Positions 36,291 to 48,451 are shown, numbered from the stretch's first letter. The stretch is 64,000 nucleotides of DNA from Chelydra serpentina (GCA_037349315.1 JBAIAC010000014.1:22359001-22423000); one strand, 5' to 3'. Notes: a model not told the origin generated them from the sequence alone. A program made the numbers and translations.

Positions 36291-36766
36291 AGTGACACTT
36301 CTTTTAGATGTGAAAACATCAAAGAAAACAAAGTAAGCCCTTTCTAGTCTGACCTTTATAATCAGAACTTCATTTCCCCCCTCCCACCGCAGTGAAAGTG
36401 GTGCACAGACATACTGACAGTAATGGGAACCAGAGTAGGGGAAATTTTAAAGTCCTACCTACACTACAGAAACTGTGGTGTTTGACACCCACATGCTCCT
36501 TTACCTCCTGTTTCCCTCACCTCAGACCAGTATTGCACCCATTTGTCCTGCTGGCATGGGCAGTCAACTGTTCAACGCTCATTGTAGCAAAGTGTTCAAG
36601 ACACTTCTTTCTGCTAGAACTCTCAAGCTGTCTGTGCACTAAGGATTTTCTGAAAATCTCCCATTGTTGCTCTAGAGCTGGTGTAAGTCTACTTGTGTTA
36701 GCAATGATGGGACCCTGATGATAGGCTGGCTGGCTGGCATCTTTACCATTATGTCATTCAACCCAG

Positions 36767-36999
36767 TGGCCTGTCTACACTAACACACCTGTCTTTGCCA
36801 GCACCAATGGAGCTGAACTGATGGTTGGATTTAAAAAACTTCTCAGTGTAAGGCAAAGTGTAAGAGGCATTGCTAGGGGGATGTTGAACACAGCTGATTA
36901 TTAACACAGACTGGAGGGAGAATGGGGATTTAGAGGTAGGGATCTCTCTATATGACACGTGGTGTCAAACTCAGCAGTTATTTTAGTATAGACGTACCC
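36767..36999. mobile_element. Small GTCTACACT-type MITE
   Basis: Left end GGCCTGTCTACACTAACA and right end TTAGTATAGACGTACCC form imperfect inverted repeats like those of the TAA-flanked MITEs. Length about 233 bp. Target duplication not clear. Confidence 0.6.
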
Positions 37000-37975
37000 T
37001 GAAATGCGGTTCATTGTTAGTAATTACCAGTTAAACTGAATTCCCCTGTGTATTCTCGGATGAGTTCATGTGAAAAAGCATCTGTTGCTCATACAAATAA
37101 ATGTGAATGTTTACATATAATTGGGATCTTTTCCCCCTAGAGATTTGAATTTTACAACAATCGGACTAAAATGTGCTTAGTTCATTTCCCATTTGCTCTC
37201 TGCCAGTCTGGAGCCATTTGCTCTCAAACTGTGGCACTGCTGCACTGTCTATGACCGTCTACACAGATTCTTGTGTCACTCTGCAGTATTTCTCAGAAAA
37301 TTCAACATACTGTGCAGCTTCCATACAATGTATCTACATTGTGTCCTTTAATAGTTGTGTACTGTGCCACCAAATAGATAATTTTTTATCGTCTTTGTCC
37401 CTTGTGATTTCTTACCTAGTTCCTCCTCCTGATCACCCCTTTTGTTCAGACCTCTTGCTGCTGAGTATCTCTGTCTCTTGGTTCTTGTTGACCATGTTTG
37501 ATTTAAGCAGAGTACTCCTTGCTGTTTAGAAGATGAAACTTGCAAATTATAAACAATAACATTCTGTAAAATATATTTTTATGAATTAAACTGAGTTTGC
37601 AATTGATTCAGTAAAGTATCCCAAAATAAGGGCTTTTGATTTGTAGGTTTTAACTAATAAACACAGATAAAACACCCACCATTTAATTAAAAAATATCAA
37701 ATTTGGTATTTTATCCAATAAACACTGTTACATTTTTGGAAATAGTTACTTGTATCTAAGTGCTTGTTTATGTGGAGCAGTAGTGCAGACTACTAGGTGT
37801 GATTTCTAAAGCGCACTAACATGTTGGTCAGTGAAGACCCTGCTGGTGCGCACTGAAGATTTCCTAAACAGTACTATATTAAAATACACTAGGGAACATT
37901 ACAAAGAGATTACTCGTTACTGTAATGAGTGAAGTATATAATATGTTGCTCAGTACAGTATATACAATGAGATTT

Positions 37976-37990
37976 CCCCCCCCCCCCCCC
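37976..37990 (+). repeat. C15 homopolymer
   Basis: Uninterrupted run of 15 C in SNX25 intron 1, followed by an A-rich stretch. Confidence 0.9.
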
Positions 37991-38956
37991 ACAAAAAACC
38001 CTTATTTTTGGACATCTACATAAAACTCCAAAATTGCTATAAATCCCCCTCCCTCCAATGAAATTAATAAACCCTGTCAAACACAAGTCTTCCCCTCAGT
38101 CAATAGGGAAGCACTGCTCTTTGTGTTTAAGCATAGGACTTTTAAGACTGAAATATGAAAGGATCAAATTGTGCAGTGAGCCCACTTTGTAGACTTGTAT
38201 ATATTGGATTATAGTGCCTGTGATATGGAGTAATTCCTGATACAGAAAGGGATCTACTCTTAAAGTATTGAGCTGATGTCCTTTCCTCCGCTTGTAAAGA
38301 GGTACTGAGTTGAGAAGAAGGAAACAGTCCCAAGATATAAGGCAGAAATAGGTGTTTAATATTTATAGTTCCTTTTGTCCTGGATTACATTAAAACTAGT
38401 TTTGAATGTAGAAATTTGTGGCAGATGCTCCATCGGATCCCTCACTATTCTAGAATGAGGAAAAAGATACTCAATGCAAATATTTAATGTAAACAAGTAT
38501 GTGTGTCAGAGAATGATCCTAGGGGAAGGCTTAATGGCTTTTGTTTCCAGGACCCTCTGAAGTATCACTCTGTTACATTTCTTTAGAAATGTAAGTGGAA
38601 TATTTTATGCAACTCTCTCCCCATTTCTTTTTAAATTGAGAGCTTGTGAATACTTTTATTTTCCTCCTATGAATAAGGCACAGAAATCCTGAAGTAATCC
38701 CATGACTGGCATTATGAATTTGCTGTGTGAAGCAAATTGTCTCAAAAGTGACAAGTCAGAATCCTAAAAATATTTTTGTTAGTATTTTCCAGGCTCAGGA
38801 GAATGTCTAGAAAACCTTCAGCTGTCCAAAACTATCCTTTCTTCTTGAGGGGAAAGAGAAGTTCTCTCCTTATATATGGCGTTCCAGATCTGTGGAACTC
38901 CTTACCTGCTTATGATTCTAGTTTTTAAGTGCTAGGAGACATTCATATGAAAGAAC

Positions 38957-39200
38957 CAGGAGCCAGCAAACAGAACTGTAAACAGGGTAGTTTGAGTGGG
39001 AGTTCTGTTGGAGAAGGCATTTGCAGAGGCTGGTAGGGGCAGTGAGCTGGGAGAGAAGCTGAACCCTGATTAGAAGGTGGGGCTTCTCTGATTAGGGGTC
39101 CTATAAAGGTAGCTAGCAAGTCAGGCAGCAGCACAGGAGCTAGCAAACAGAGCTGTAAACAGAAGAGTTTGAGTGGGAGTTTGTAAGGTGAGTTTGGGGG
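38957..39200 (+). repeat. Tandem duplication of the CR1 5' UTR start
   Basis: The block CAGGAGCCAGCAAACAG...GTTTGAGTGGGAG occurs at 38957 and again, with few changes, at 39134, a 177-bp spacing. The first unit continues through a G-rich GGGGCTTCTCTGATTAGG segment before the second starts. Confidence 0.85.
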
Positions 39201-39397
39201 GAAGACTAGGAGAACCAGGCAGAGGAACAGACAGGCTAGTGAAGGGAGTGTTGTGGTACTCGTGGGGGGGTTTGTTTTGCTATGGGTGGTGGTTTGGTTT
39301 GAGTTGTGTTTCCCGGACTAACAGGATTTAGGTGAGAAGGCTGACAGATACAGAGGCAGCAGTGGTAGTGACCCAAGCAGTGGAAGACACATTGAAG

Positions 39398-40354
39398 ATG
39401 ACTAGATGTGGAAGATGCGGTATGCACATGATTCTGGAGGGGGTACCTGAAAAGAGTTTCGTCTGCATGAAGTGCTGCCTGATGGAGCTGATGGAAGAAA
39501 AGATCTGAGGATTGGAGATGCAGGTGGAAGCTCTGGTTGAGTTTAGAAGGGGGTTCGAGCAGATGATGGAGCAAAGACACGAGGAGGCTGAAGGGGAAAG
39601 CTCAGACTTGCAGATAGAAGCAGAACCAAAGAACTCTGAGGGGAGACTGCTGGGTGAGGAAAATGGACAGTGGAAGCATGTGACTAAGAGAACTAGGCAG
39701 AGGAAAAGATGGGCTAGTAAAGGAGAAATAGAGCTCAGGAACAGGTTTGTGGAATTCAAAAATGAAGAAAGAGCACAGCAGGTGGTCACTGAAGAGGGGA
39801 GGGCAAGGAAGAAGAGAAAAGCAGCTAGTCCTATAGGAAGAGGTGAAGAATCAATGGAGATAACAACACTAAATACGAGCCCCAGGAGGATACAGGATAG
39901 GTTGCAGAGGATTGCAAGGGAGAATAGGAATAGAGAGGACTTGCGGCCAGAGGGAATAAGGGATAGATGGGAGAATCACACCATCACCAGGAAAAGGCAG
40001 GTCTACATGATTGGGGACTCCTTACTGAGAAGAATAGACAGGCCTGTAATCACAGCTGATTCAGAGAATAGAAGGGTGTGCTGTCTGCCGGATGCTAAGA
40101 TACGGGGTGTGGACCCGAGGCTGAAGAGTATCCTAACGGGAGCGGGAAAGAATCCACCAATTGTCCTTCATGTGGGAACAAATGATACGGCTAGGTTCTT
40201 GCTGGAATGTATCAAGGGAGACTATGCCAGGCTGGGGAAGACGCTTAAGGAAATCGAGGCTCAGATGATCTTCAGTGGGATTTTGCCTGTCCCTAGAGAA
40301 GGGCAACAAAGGTGTGACAAGATTATGATGATCAACCGATGGCTCAGGCAGTGA
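39398..40354 (+). pseudogene. CR1 ORF1 with zinc-knuckle and SGNH-esterase-like domain
   Basis: The start at 39398 gives RCGRCGMHMILEGVPEKSF and VCMKC, a cysteine-rich N-terminus. An in-frame TGA at 39506-39508 then interrupts the frame, which continues from 39512. Residues GDSLLRR and VLHVGTNDT mark an SGNH/GDSL esterase-like domain known from CR1 ORF1. The terminal TGA after WLRQ at 40352-40354 lies where the family reading would carry on, so the end is also premature. Not a host gene. Confidence 0.85.
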
Positions 40355-40578
40355 TGCTATAAGGAGGGCTTTGGGATGTATTGCCATTGGGAGGCATTCA
40401 TGATTTGGATATGGATAGAGACCTCTTTAATGTTTTTAATGAAGTAAATACGAATGGAAATTGTGTGATCATGGGAGACTTTAATTTCCCAGATATAGAC
40501 TGGAGGACAAGTGCTAGTAGTAATAATAGGACTCAGATTTTCCTGGATGCGGTAGTTGATGGATTCCTTCACCAAGTA

Positions 40579-41197
40579 CAGTGAAAACCCCCTATAGCCC
40601 GCCCCGCGAGAATGCGAATTTGGCTATAATGCGATCATAAGGTGGCTCCCGCGGTCCCAAGCCAAAAAAAATAAAAAGCGTCCAGAGCGTACTTCCTCAC
40701 TTGGAGCCGACCCTGGCTCCATCTCCTCCCCATCTCCCCCGTTCCTCCCCACCCTGCTTCTTCCCCCCTGCCCCTGCTTCCCCTTTTGGCGAGAAGAGAC
40801 CGGCTTGAAACTCAAGCTGGTCAGTTTCAAGCTGGTCTCTTCTCTTCTGGCCAAAGAGGAGAAGTTTGACCAGCTTGAAACTCTCCCCTTTGGGGAGAAG
40901 AGAAGAGACTGGCTTGAAACTGACCAGCTTGAGTTTCAAGCCGGTCTCTTCTCTCTTCTCCCCAAAGTGGAGAAGTTTCAAGCTGGTCAAACTTCTCCGC
41001 TTTGGTCAGAAGAGAAGAGACCGGCTTGAAACTGACCAGCTTGAAACTGACCAGCGTGAAACTTCTCCGCTTTGGCGAGAAGAGAAGAGACCAGCTTGAA
41101 ACGGTAAATTTTCGTAACCCCGCTATAACGCGACCCCTCATTTATCGTCATGGAATCTTTTGGACCCCAATTATCGCGTTACAGCAGGGTTTCACGG
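40579..41197. mobile_element. 619-bp Tc1/mariner-like (pogo/Tigger-type) MITE inside CR1
   Basis: Left end CAGTGAAAACCCCCTATAGC and right end TTACAGCAGGGTTTCACGG are inverted repeats; TA is present on both sides (40577-40578 and 41198-41199) and removing the element restores the CR1 reading. The centre (40791-41102) is an unusual array of direct and inverted copies of a motif built from GACCAGCTTGAAACT and its complement. No transposase remains. Confidence 0.85.
40791..41102. repeat. Array of direct and inverted short repeats
   Basis: About ten copies, in both orientations, of GAAGAGACCGGCTTGAAACT-like units, separated by CTCCGCTTTGG/CCAAAG-type spacers. Short frames on both strands translate to repeated KLTSLSFKPVSS-like text; these are consequences of the array and not proteins. 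Confidence 0.85.
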
Positions 41198-43884
41198 TAG
41201 TTGCTGAACCAACAAGAGGGGATGCCATTTTCAATTTGGTTTTGGTGAGTATTGAGGACCTCATAGAAGAAATGGTTATTAGGGACAACCTTGGTTTGAG
41301 TGATCATGAGCTAATTTAGTTCAAACTAAATGGAAGGATAAACAAAAATAGATCTGTGACTAGGGTTTTTGATTTCAAAAGGGCTAATTAAAAAAAATTA
41401 AGGAAATTAGGGAAGTGGATTGAACTGAAGAACTTGTGGATCTAAAGGTGGAGGAGGCCTGGAATTACTTCAAGTCAAAGCTGCAGAAACTATCAGAAGC
41501 CTGCATCCCAAGAAAGGGGAAAAAATTGATAGGCAAGAGTTGTAGACCAAGCTGGATGAGCAAGCATCTCAGAGAGGTGATTACAAAAAAAGCAGAAAGC
41601 CTACAAGGAGTGGAAGATGGGAGGGATCAGCAAGGAAAGCTACCTTATTGAGGTCAGAACATGTAGGGATAAAGTGAGAAAGGCCAAAAGCCATGTAGAG
41701 TTGCACCTTGCAAAGGGAATTAAAAACAATAGTAAAAGGTTCTATAGCCATATAAATAAGAAGAAAACAAAGAAAGAAGAAGTGGGACTGCTAAACACTG
41801 AGGATGGAGTGGGGGTTAAGGATAATCTAGGCATGGCCCAATATCTAAACAAATACTTTGCCTCAGTCTTTAATGATGAGCTAAGGGATAATGATAGGAT
41901 GACAGATGGGAATGAGGCTATGGAGGTAGATATTACCACATCCGAGGTAGAAGCCAAACTCGAACAGCTTAAATGGGAGTATTAAAGGAAATGGCACATG
42001 AAATTGTAAGCCCATTAGCAAGAATTTTTAATGAATCTGTAAACTTGGGGGTTGTACCGCATGACTGGAGAATTGCTAACATAGTTCCTATTTTTAAGAA
42101 AGGGGAAAAAAAGTGATCCGGGTAACTACAGGCCTGTTAGTTTGACATCTGTAGTATGCAAGGTCTTGGGAAAAATTTTGAAGGAGAAAGTAGATAAGGA
42201 CATTGAGGTCAATGGTAATTGGGACAAAATACAACATGGTTTTACAAAAGGTAGATCATGCCAAACCAACCTGATCTTCTTTGAGAAGGTAACAGATTTT
42301 TTTAAACAAAGGAAACGCAGTGGATCTAATTTACCTCGATTTCAGTAAGGCATTTGATACGGTTCCACATGGGGAATTATTAGTTAAATTGGAAAAGATG
42401 GGAATCAATATGAAAATTGAAAGGTGGATAAGGAACTGGTTAAAGGGGAGACTACAACGGGTCATACTGAAAGATGAACTGTCAAGCTGGAGGGAGGTTA
42501 CTAGTGGAGTTCCTCAGGGATCGGTTTTGGGACCAATCTTATTTAATCTTTTTATTACTGACCTTGGCACAAAAAGTGGGAGTGTGCTAATAAAATTTGC
42601 GGATGACACAAAGCTGGGTGGTATTGCCAATACAGAGAAGGACCGGGTAGCATACAGAAAGATCTGGATGACCTTGTAAACTGGAGTAATAGTAATAGGA
42701 TGAAATTTAATAGTGAAAAGTGTAAGGTCATGCATTTAGGGATTAATAACAAGAATTTTAGTTATAAGCTGGGGACGCATCAGTTGGAAGTAACAGAGGA
42801 AGAGAAGGACCTCGGAGTATGGGTTGATCACAGGATGGCTATGAGCCGTCAATGTGATATGGCTGTGAAAAAAGCTAATGTGGTCTTAGGATGCATCAGG
42901 CGAGGTATTTCCAGTAGAGATAAGGAGGTGTTAGTACCGTTATACAAAGCACTGGTGAGACCTCATTTGGAATACTGTGTGCAGTTCTGGTTTCCCATGT
43001 TTAAGAAGGATGAATTCAAACTGGAACAGGTACAGAGAAGGGCTACTAGGATGATTCGAGGAATGGAAAACCTGTCTTATGAAAGGAGACTCAAGGAGCT
43101 TGGCTTGTTTAGCCTAACCAAAAGAAGGCTGAGGGAAGATATGATTGTCCTCTATAAATATATCAGAGGGATAAATACCAGGGAGGGAGAGGAATTATTT
43201 AAGCTCAGTACTAATGTGGACACAAGAACAATGGATATAAACTGGCCATCAGGAAGTTTAGACTTGAAATTAGACAAAGGTTTCTAACCATCAGAGGAGT
43301 AAAGTTCTGGAACAGCCTTCCAAGGGGAGTAGTGGGGGCAAAAGACATATCTGGCTTCAAGACTAAGCTTCATAAGTTTATGAAGGTATGATGGGATAGC
43401 CTAATTTTGGCAATTGATCTTTGACTATTAGCGGTAAATATGCCCAATGGCCTGTGATGGGATGTTAGATGGGGTGGGATCCGAGTTACTACAGAGAATT
43501 CTTTCCTGAGTGTCTGGCTGGTGAGTCTTGCCCACATGCTCAGGGTTTAGCTGATTGCCATATTTGTGGTCGGGAAGGAATTTTCCTCCAGGGCAGATTG
43601 GCAGAGGCCCTGGGGGTTTTTCACCTTCCTCTTCAGCGTGGGGCACGGGTCACTTGCTGGAGGATTCTCTGCACCTTGAAGTTTTTAAACCATGATTTGA
43701 GGACTTCAATAGCTCAGACATAGGTTAGGGGTTTATTACAGGAATGGGTGGGTGAGATTCTGTGGCCTGCGTTGTGCAGGTCAGACTAGATGATCATAAT
43801 GGTCCCTTCTGACCTTAAAGTCTATGACTCTATAACTCTATAAAATAGTGTAAGGTTAATTCATTGATTGTGCTACGATTTATA

Positions 43885-43990
43885 ATAATTATTACTGTAA
43901 TGGTAGCACCTAAAGGCTCCGATTGGGGATCAAGAACCCATTAGAAGTGTGGTGTGCTAGACACTGTACATGCATCATAAGAAAAAGATA
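43885..43990 (+). repeat. Old SINE-like fragment
   Basis: Reads GTAATGGTAGCACCTAAAGG, then GGTGTGCTAGACACTGTACA. It resembles the fragment at 8960-9070. Family not certain. Confidence 0.45.
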
Positions 43991-45166
43991 GTGTATTAAT
44001 TACACCAAAATGAACTGAGCCATCAGACTCTTTTTTAATCAGGTTACAGTTTTGGCAGTTATAAGTTCTTAACACTTCATTTGTATTTGGAAGGGAGACT
44101 TCTCCCCAGAGGAAAGATTTTCACACGTTTTCCCCCTTCCTTCAATAACTTTTACATTTACCAGTAGCACATTTTTAAAGTGCTATCTCTTCAGCAAGGG
44201 ACTGAAACCTTTTTCTGTATTTAAAAGTTGTACTGGAATAACTTGGGACTGTGTTGCATCTGTGTACAAATTCTCTCCCATTAACAGATCTGTGCACTTA
44301 AGTCAACATAATTAGTCGAGTTTGCAATCAAAGCAACTCCATATCTGTCGGAGTTAGGTCGGTTTGGCGGCAATGTGGCTGCATCCGACTTCCAATGTAG
44401 TCAAGGCCTGAATTGCAGATCCTGCCTGCTCCTTCTGGACATGCTTTTAGAATCATGTTCTGCTGAGGCTGTCTGTCCTGTCCCCTTCCCCTGCCACCCC
44501 TCCCCTGCTTTGGTGCTGTAGAGGCTAATATCTTAAAATTTAAAAATGCCTATTTAGATAAGCAGCTTAAAAATAAGTAGTCCTGGATGTTCATGGGTAG
44601 CACTTTACTTAACTGAAAAGTGCTTTGGAAAATTTAAAGGGCTCACATTTTAAAATGCTTCACAGGGCTGAACAAAACCTCTTTTGACAGAATACTCTCA
44701 TGATTTAATGTTTGCTACAGGCCTCTCACTGAGGTATACCAAGGTGCAACCATTTGTCTTTGTATCCAAGTGAACTGCTGGTCCAGGAATTTTGCTTCCC
44801 TGAGATCTTGTAAATCTATAAAAACGTTGCACTGTTTACTAGAACATTTTTTTAGTTGCTTAGAGTGCTGGACCTGGCAAGTGTCCGACTGATGAGATTG
44901 TAAATAGGAGACAATTCCCTATAGCAAATATAATAGAATTATTGCAAATCAGAGAATTTAAACCCCAATATATCATAAGATTCTCACTTCAAGTGCCCAT
45001 GTCAACGTTTTAAGAAAATGCGATTGATTTTATTTTAATAATTTGGATAGCAGGAGTGTCTTGTAAAAAGCAGGTGATTTTACTATTATTTTGGGCTTTG
45101 TTTTTTATCTTCTTTCTTAAACAGCTTATTCCTCTATCTTTGGTAATAACTGTTCTTTTATTTCAG

Positions 45167-45251
45167 AGTCATTCATCTGGAAATGCACATGAATCGCTCC
45201 AGTCTAGGAGGGTGGTCATTTCTCATAACATGGATAAAGCTCTGAAAGAAG
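45167..45251 (+). CDS. SNX25: SNX25 exon 2 (85 bp)
   Basis: Acceptor TTTTATTTCAG ends at 45166 and donor GTGAGT starts at 45252. It enters in phase 0 and leaves one base of a split codon. It encodes 28 residues ending HNMDKALKE, which join to VFDYSYRDY in exon 3, exactly the start of the classic human SNX25 protein. The Met in NMDKALKE (predicted residue 176 here) is that protein's annotated start. In this genome the frame stays open upstream through the whole exon and on into exon 1. Confidence 0.93.
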
Positions 45252-45926
45252 GTGAGTCTTACCTGGGAGCATGAGTGGATAGATGATGAACAGTTATTTG
45301 CAAAAGTAATCCCATTTACGTTTAGGGGACTTCTTGCAAAGTGAGATGCTACTCAACAGTGTGTAAAGATATCAGAATATGACGCAAAATTCTTCCAATA
45401 CAACACATTTTGTCCTGGATTAAAATAATAGTGGAAGGAAGGGAATCTTCACAAGATGTAATAATTCTATAGACAGTAATAAGTAGCATAATGAAAATGT
45501 CGCACTATAACTGACATCTCTTCATTTTAACCATTGTAAAAGACAAAGGAAAACTCAAATGTAGTTAATTTCAACAGGATTAGTAGATAGAAATGATCTA
45601 GTTTGATTATGTTTGAGGTTGTTATAGTCAATAATACATGTTGCTTTCTTGGTCTTTGTACTTGCTTCCTTGTGTGCTGTTGAGATACGTCTGCTCTACT
45701 GACCAAAACAAGTTTCTACTACTGTTGGTGCTGTTCAGCTGTGGAGGAGCCCAGGAGCTAGACGCTACATATATTGGTTCATTAGAGTGCATAGATTGAT
45801 GAGTTAGCTGGATTTTATTCTGCATCATCATCAAACTTGTTGAGAATTAGAGTCATAGCTGATAGGTTTCAAAATGTAGTTGTAAACGGAATTGTCATCA
45901 AGCAGGTTGTGCTTCTAGTAGGGTTA

Positions 45927-46845
45927 TGTCAAGGCTGATTTCCCCTCTCTGGCACTTCGAGTGCAGAAGGTGGGGGCCCGCAAGGATTTTAAAAATTAAT
46001 ACTGGCCACTCCAGGCTTGGATTAAACTCCCAAGGTTACAGCTTCTCTCTAACCTTGGATGGGTAGATGCTGCCACCGCCCAAGTGCAAAAAACCCCTTT
46101 GAAAACAGAAAGACGCACTTGGGAATTCCTTCCTGTGAGGTACCCTCAAGCCCTTTCACCCCCCCCCTCTGGGGAAGAGCTGAGAAAGAAAAACAGAGGG
46201 AATCAGCTGTTGCCACCAACTAATTAAACAACATATGCACAAATCTCTTAGGACACACAAAATCCAATCCTGTTCTTAAAGGTAAATTTTATTAAAAACA
46301 AAAGGAAAAAAAAATCATTTGGAACTTAGGCTTTTGCTAGATTTAAAAAACCCACTTACAAAAATTAAACATCAAGAATAACCTTCTTGAGGTCCAGCTT
46401 AAAGGTTACAAGCAAAACAAAAGCATTTGGGGTTAGCACAAAGGAGTCCACAAGCCAATAAGAAGTAAACAGAAATAAACCTAATTGCGTATTTCTAAAC
46501 ATTCCTGATCTACTTACATATCTGGGTTGTTAAATAAGCAGTCTAGATATGATCTGATGATTTTCATATCTGGCCTTTAGCTTCTTAGAGCATAACTGTT
46601 CCCTGCTGCCCTCTTTCCCGGAGAACCACAACAGACAGACAAAGGGAAGATTTTTCCCAATTTTAAAAAGTTCTAGCACTCCTATTGGTCAGGTGCCCAC
46701 TCTTTTCCTTTTACCTGTGGACTTGTTAACCCTTTACAGGTAAAGCAAGTAGAGAACAACCATTAACAGGGGTTTTATAGCTAACTGGCTGGCTTGGTGT
46801 CCATAAAAGGGAACTACTCTTCCCCGCCCCCCTTCATATATCACA
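45927..46845 (-). mobile_element. Solo LTR of an endogenous retrovirus-like element
   Basis: Ends TGTCAAGG and ATATCACA (TG...CA) and a perfect 5-bp target duplication GGTTA at 45922-45926 and 46846-46850. On the minus strand it carries CCAAT- and TATAAAA-like motifs near its start (complement of about 46775 and 46690) and an AATAAA at about 46290, so transcription of the parent element probably ran on the minus strand. No gag, pol or env sequence flanks it; it is what recombination between two LTRs would leave. Confidence 0.85.
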
Positions 46846-46904
46846 GGTTATAAGGGATTGGTTCTTAGCCTTACACTGTTAACATTTTTAAAAATGAACC
46901 GGAA

Positions 46905-47793
46905 AAATATATAATAATTGCTGATAAAGTTTTCAGATGACATACACATTGGGGGAGTGATAAATAGCGATGAGAACTGGTCTCTGCTACAGAGCAAATT
47001 GGCTTGCTTGGTAAGCTGAGCTCAAGCAAACATGCATTTAAATACAAGCAAATGTAAGATTATACATCTGGGAACAAAATATGCAGGCCATAGTTACAAG
47101 ATACAGAATTCTATCCTGGGGAAAAAGTGACTCTGAAAAAGATTTGGGGAGTCATGGTGGACAATCAGCTTGACATAAGCTCCTAGTGTGATCTTGTGGC
47201 CAAAAGGGCTAATGTGATCCTTGGATGCATGAATGGGGGAATAGTGAGTAGGAGTAAAAAGGTTATATTACCTCAGTATTTGACAGTGACAGCTATTGGA
47301 ATACTGTATCCTGTTTTGGTGTCGTCAATTCAAGAAGGATGTAGATAAATTTGAAAAGGTTCAGAGAAAATCCTACAAGAATAGAAAACCTGCATTATAT
47401 GAGAGATTGAGCTCTTTGAGTCCATTTAGCTTATCAAAGAGAAGGTTAAGGGGTGACTCAATCACAGTCTATAGGTACTTTGAAGAGCCCTCTATTATCC
47501 AATTTCTGTTCTCCATTAAGCTAGCAAAGATAAGATCCAATGTCTGCAAGTTTAAGATAGATAAATTTAGGTTGGAAATAAGGTGCAAATTTTTAACTGT
47601 GAGGTTAATTAACCATTGGAACAATTTACCAAGAACTGTGGTGGATTCTCCATTACTGTACATTTTTAAATCAAGAATAGATGTTTTTCTGAGAGAGATG
47701 CTCTAATTCAAACAGAAATTAATTCATGGTTATGCAGGAGGTCAGACTAGAAGGTCCCAGTGGTCCCTTCTGACCTTGTAATGTCTGAATGAA
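46905..47793 (+). mobile_element. CR1 LINE 3' part, divergent
   Basis: Starts in the reverse transcriptase (FSDDIHIGG, replacing the usual FADD), then about 47296-47706 gives MEYCILFWCRQFKKDVDKFE and LINHWNNLPRTVVDSPLL, the ORF2 end. The 3' UTR ends GGTCAGACTAGAAGGTCCCA...CTTCTGACCTTGTAATG. Many frame breaks. Confidence 0.88.
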
Positions 47794-48451
47794 AAATTAA
47801 GGACTACTAATGCTCATTTGTATGCTGCCTGTTAATAGCATATGCTGACAGCACATACAGTTGTTGGAATTGGAACACACAGGACCAGGTCCTTAGAGGC
47901 ACCAGGCATCTGCAACTTCCACTGATTGAAACAGGAACTCTAGGTGTTCATAACATCTCAAGAAAGGCATAAATATCTAGTGATATGGTTGTACACAGAA
48001 AGGGTCTGAGCTGGCTTCATTATAATTACTGGGAAAACAGTTGGAAGCAAGATTGGGCCCAATTCTGCAAAGTCCTGAGTACCTCAGTGAGGTGTTCAGC
48101 CTGTTCAATTCCTGTTGTTAAATTTCTGTTTGGAAATGGAGGATGCCAGGTTTCTCATATCAGGTGCTGAGCACCTGGCAGGGCTGAATTCCTAAATGTA
48201 ATCATTTGGGATTAAAACAGTCATTACAAGCCACTTATACTTGATGGAAAAAGAAGCCTGTGGCATTTTTTATGCAACACAGGAAGTTTAAGGTGTTTCA
48301 TTTTCTATAGGAGGTGAATTTTTTAAATTAACCTTTAGGAATGCTCAGGCACTGTTGTAGTTGCAGTCCCCATCTATGTGCTGTGCAGGCATCTTTCTTA
48401 CGCAGATCTTAGCAACCGGGATACTTAGCTGAATTACAGATTTGAGTGTTA

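Larger units (their letters stand above)
40381..43287 (+). pseudogene. CR1 ORF2 (endonuclease and reverse transcriptase), broken
   Basis: Only the last part of the APE-type endonuclease remains at the left (VIMGDFNFPDIDW), then the frame is cut by a DNA element. It resumes at 41206 (AEPTRGDAIFNLVLV, LGLSDHELI). Reverse transcriptase motifs are clear: FTKGRSCQTNL (about 42240), [15 protein letters not shown] (42328), [15 protein letters not shown] (42500) and [10 protein letters not shown] (42590), so the FADD box survives. At least three frame changes split it (near 42330, 42670 and after 43250). Confidence 0.92.
38954..43845 (+). mobile_element. Near full-length CR1 LINE, defective
   Basis: Order: tandem 5' UTR units (38957 and 39134), ORF1 (39398-40354), part of the ORF2 endonuclease, a 619-bp DNA-element insertion (40579-41197), the rest of ORF2 with reverse transcriptase, a 3' UTR and the terminal short repeat (TCTATGACTCTATAACTCT). 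Stops, frameshifts and an internal deletion between ORF1 and the endonuclease make it inactive. It is the best preserved CR1 in the window. Confidence 0.92.
21503..45166 (+). other. SNX25: SNX25 intron 1 (23.7 kb)
   Basis: Bounded by donor GTAAGT and acceptor TTTTATTTCAG. It holds the repeats listed separately. Stretches 21.6-30.2, 31.35-32.26, 33.4-34.58, 37.0-38.95 and 43.85-45.16 kb show no gene; only old SINE-like pieces (for instance near 22672-22740 and 25140-25345, with GATCAGGCCC-type endings) and simple repeats are visible. Confidence 0.8.

Noticed and set aside
40791..41102. CRISPR-like array
   Set aside because: Units are in both orientations, spacers are not unique and the setting is a vertebrate transposon.
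40624..41141. Repetitive frames rich in KLTSLSFKPVSS on both strands as a possible repeat protein
   Set aside because: They are produced by the internal repeat array of a TA-flanked MITE inside a dead CR1.
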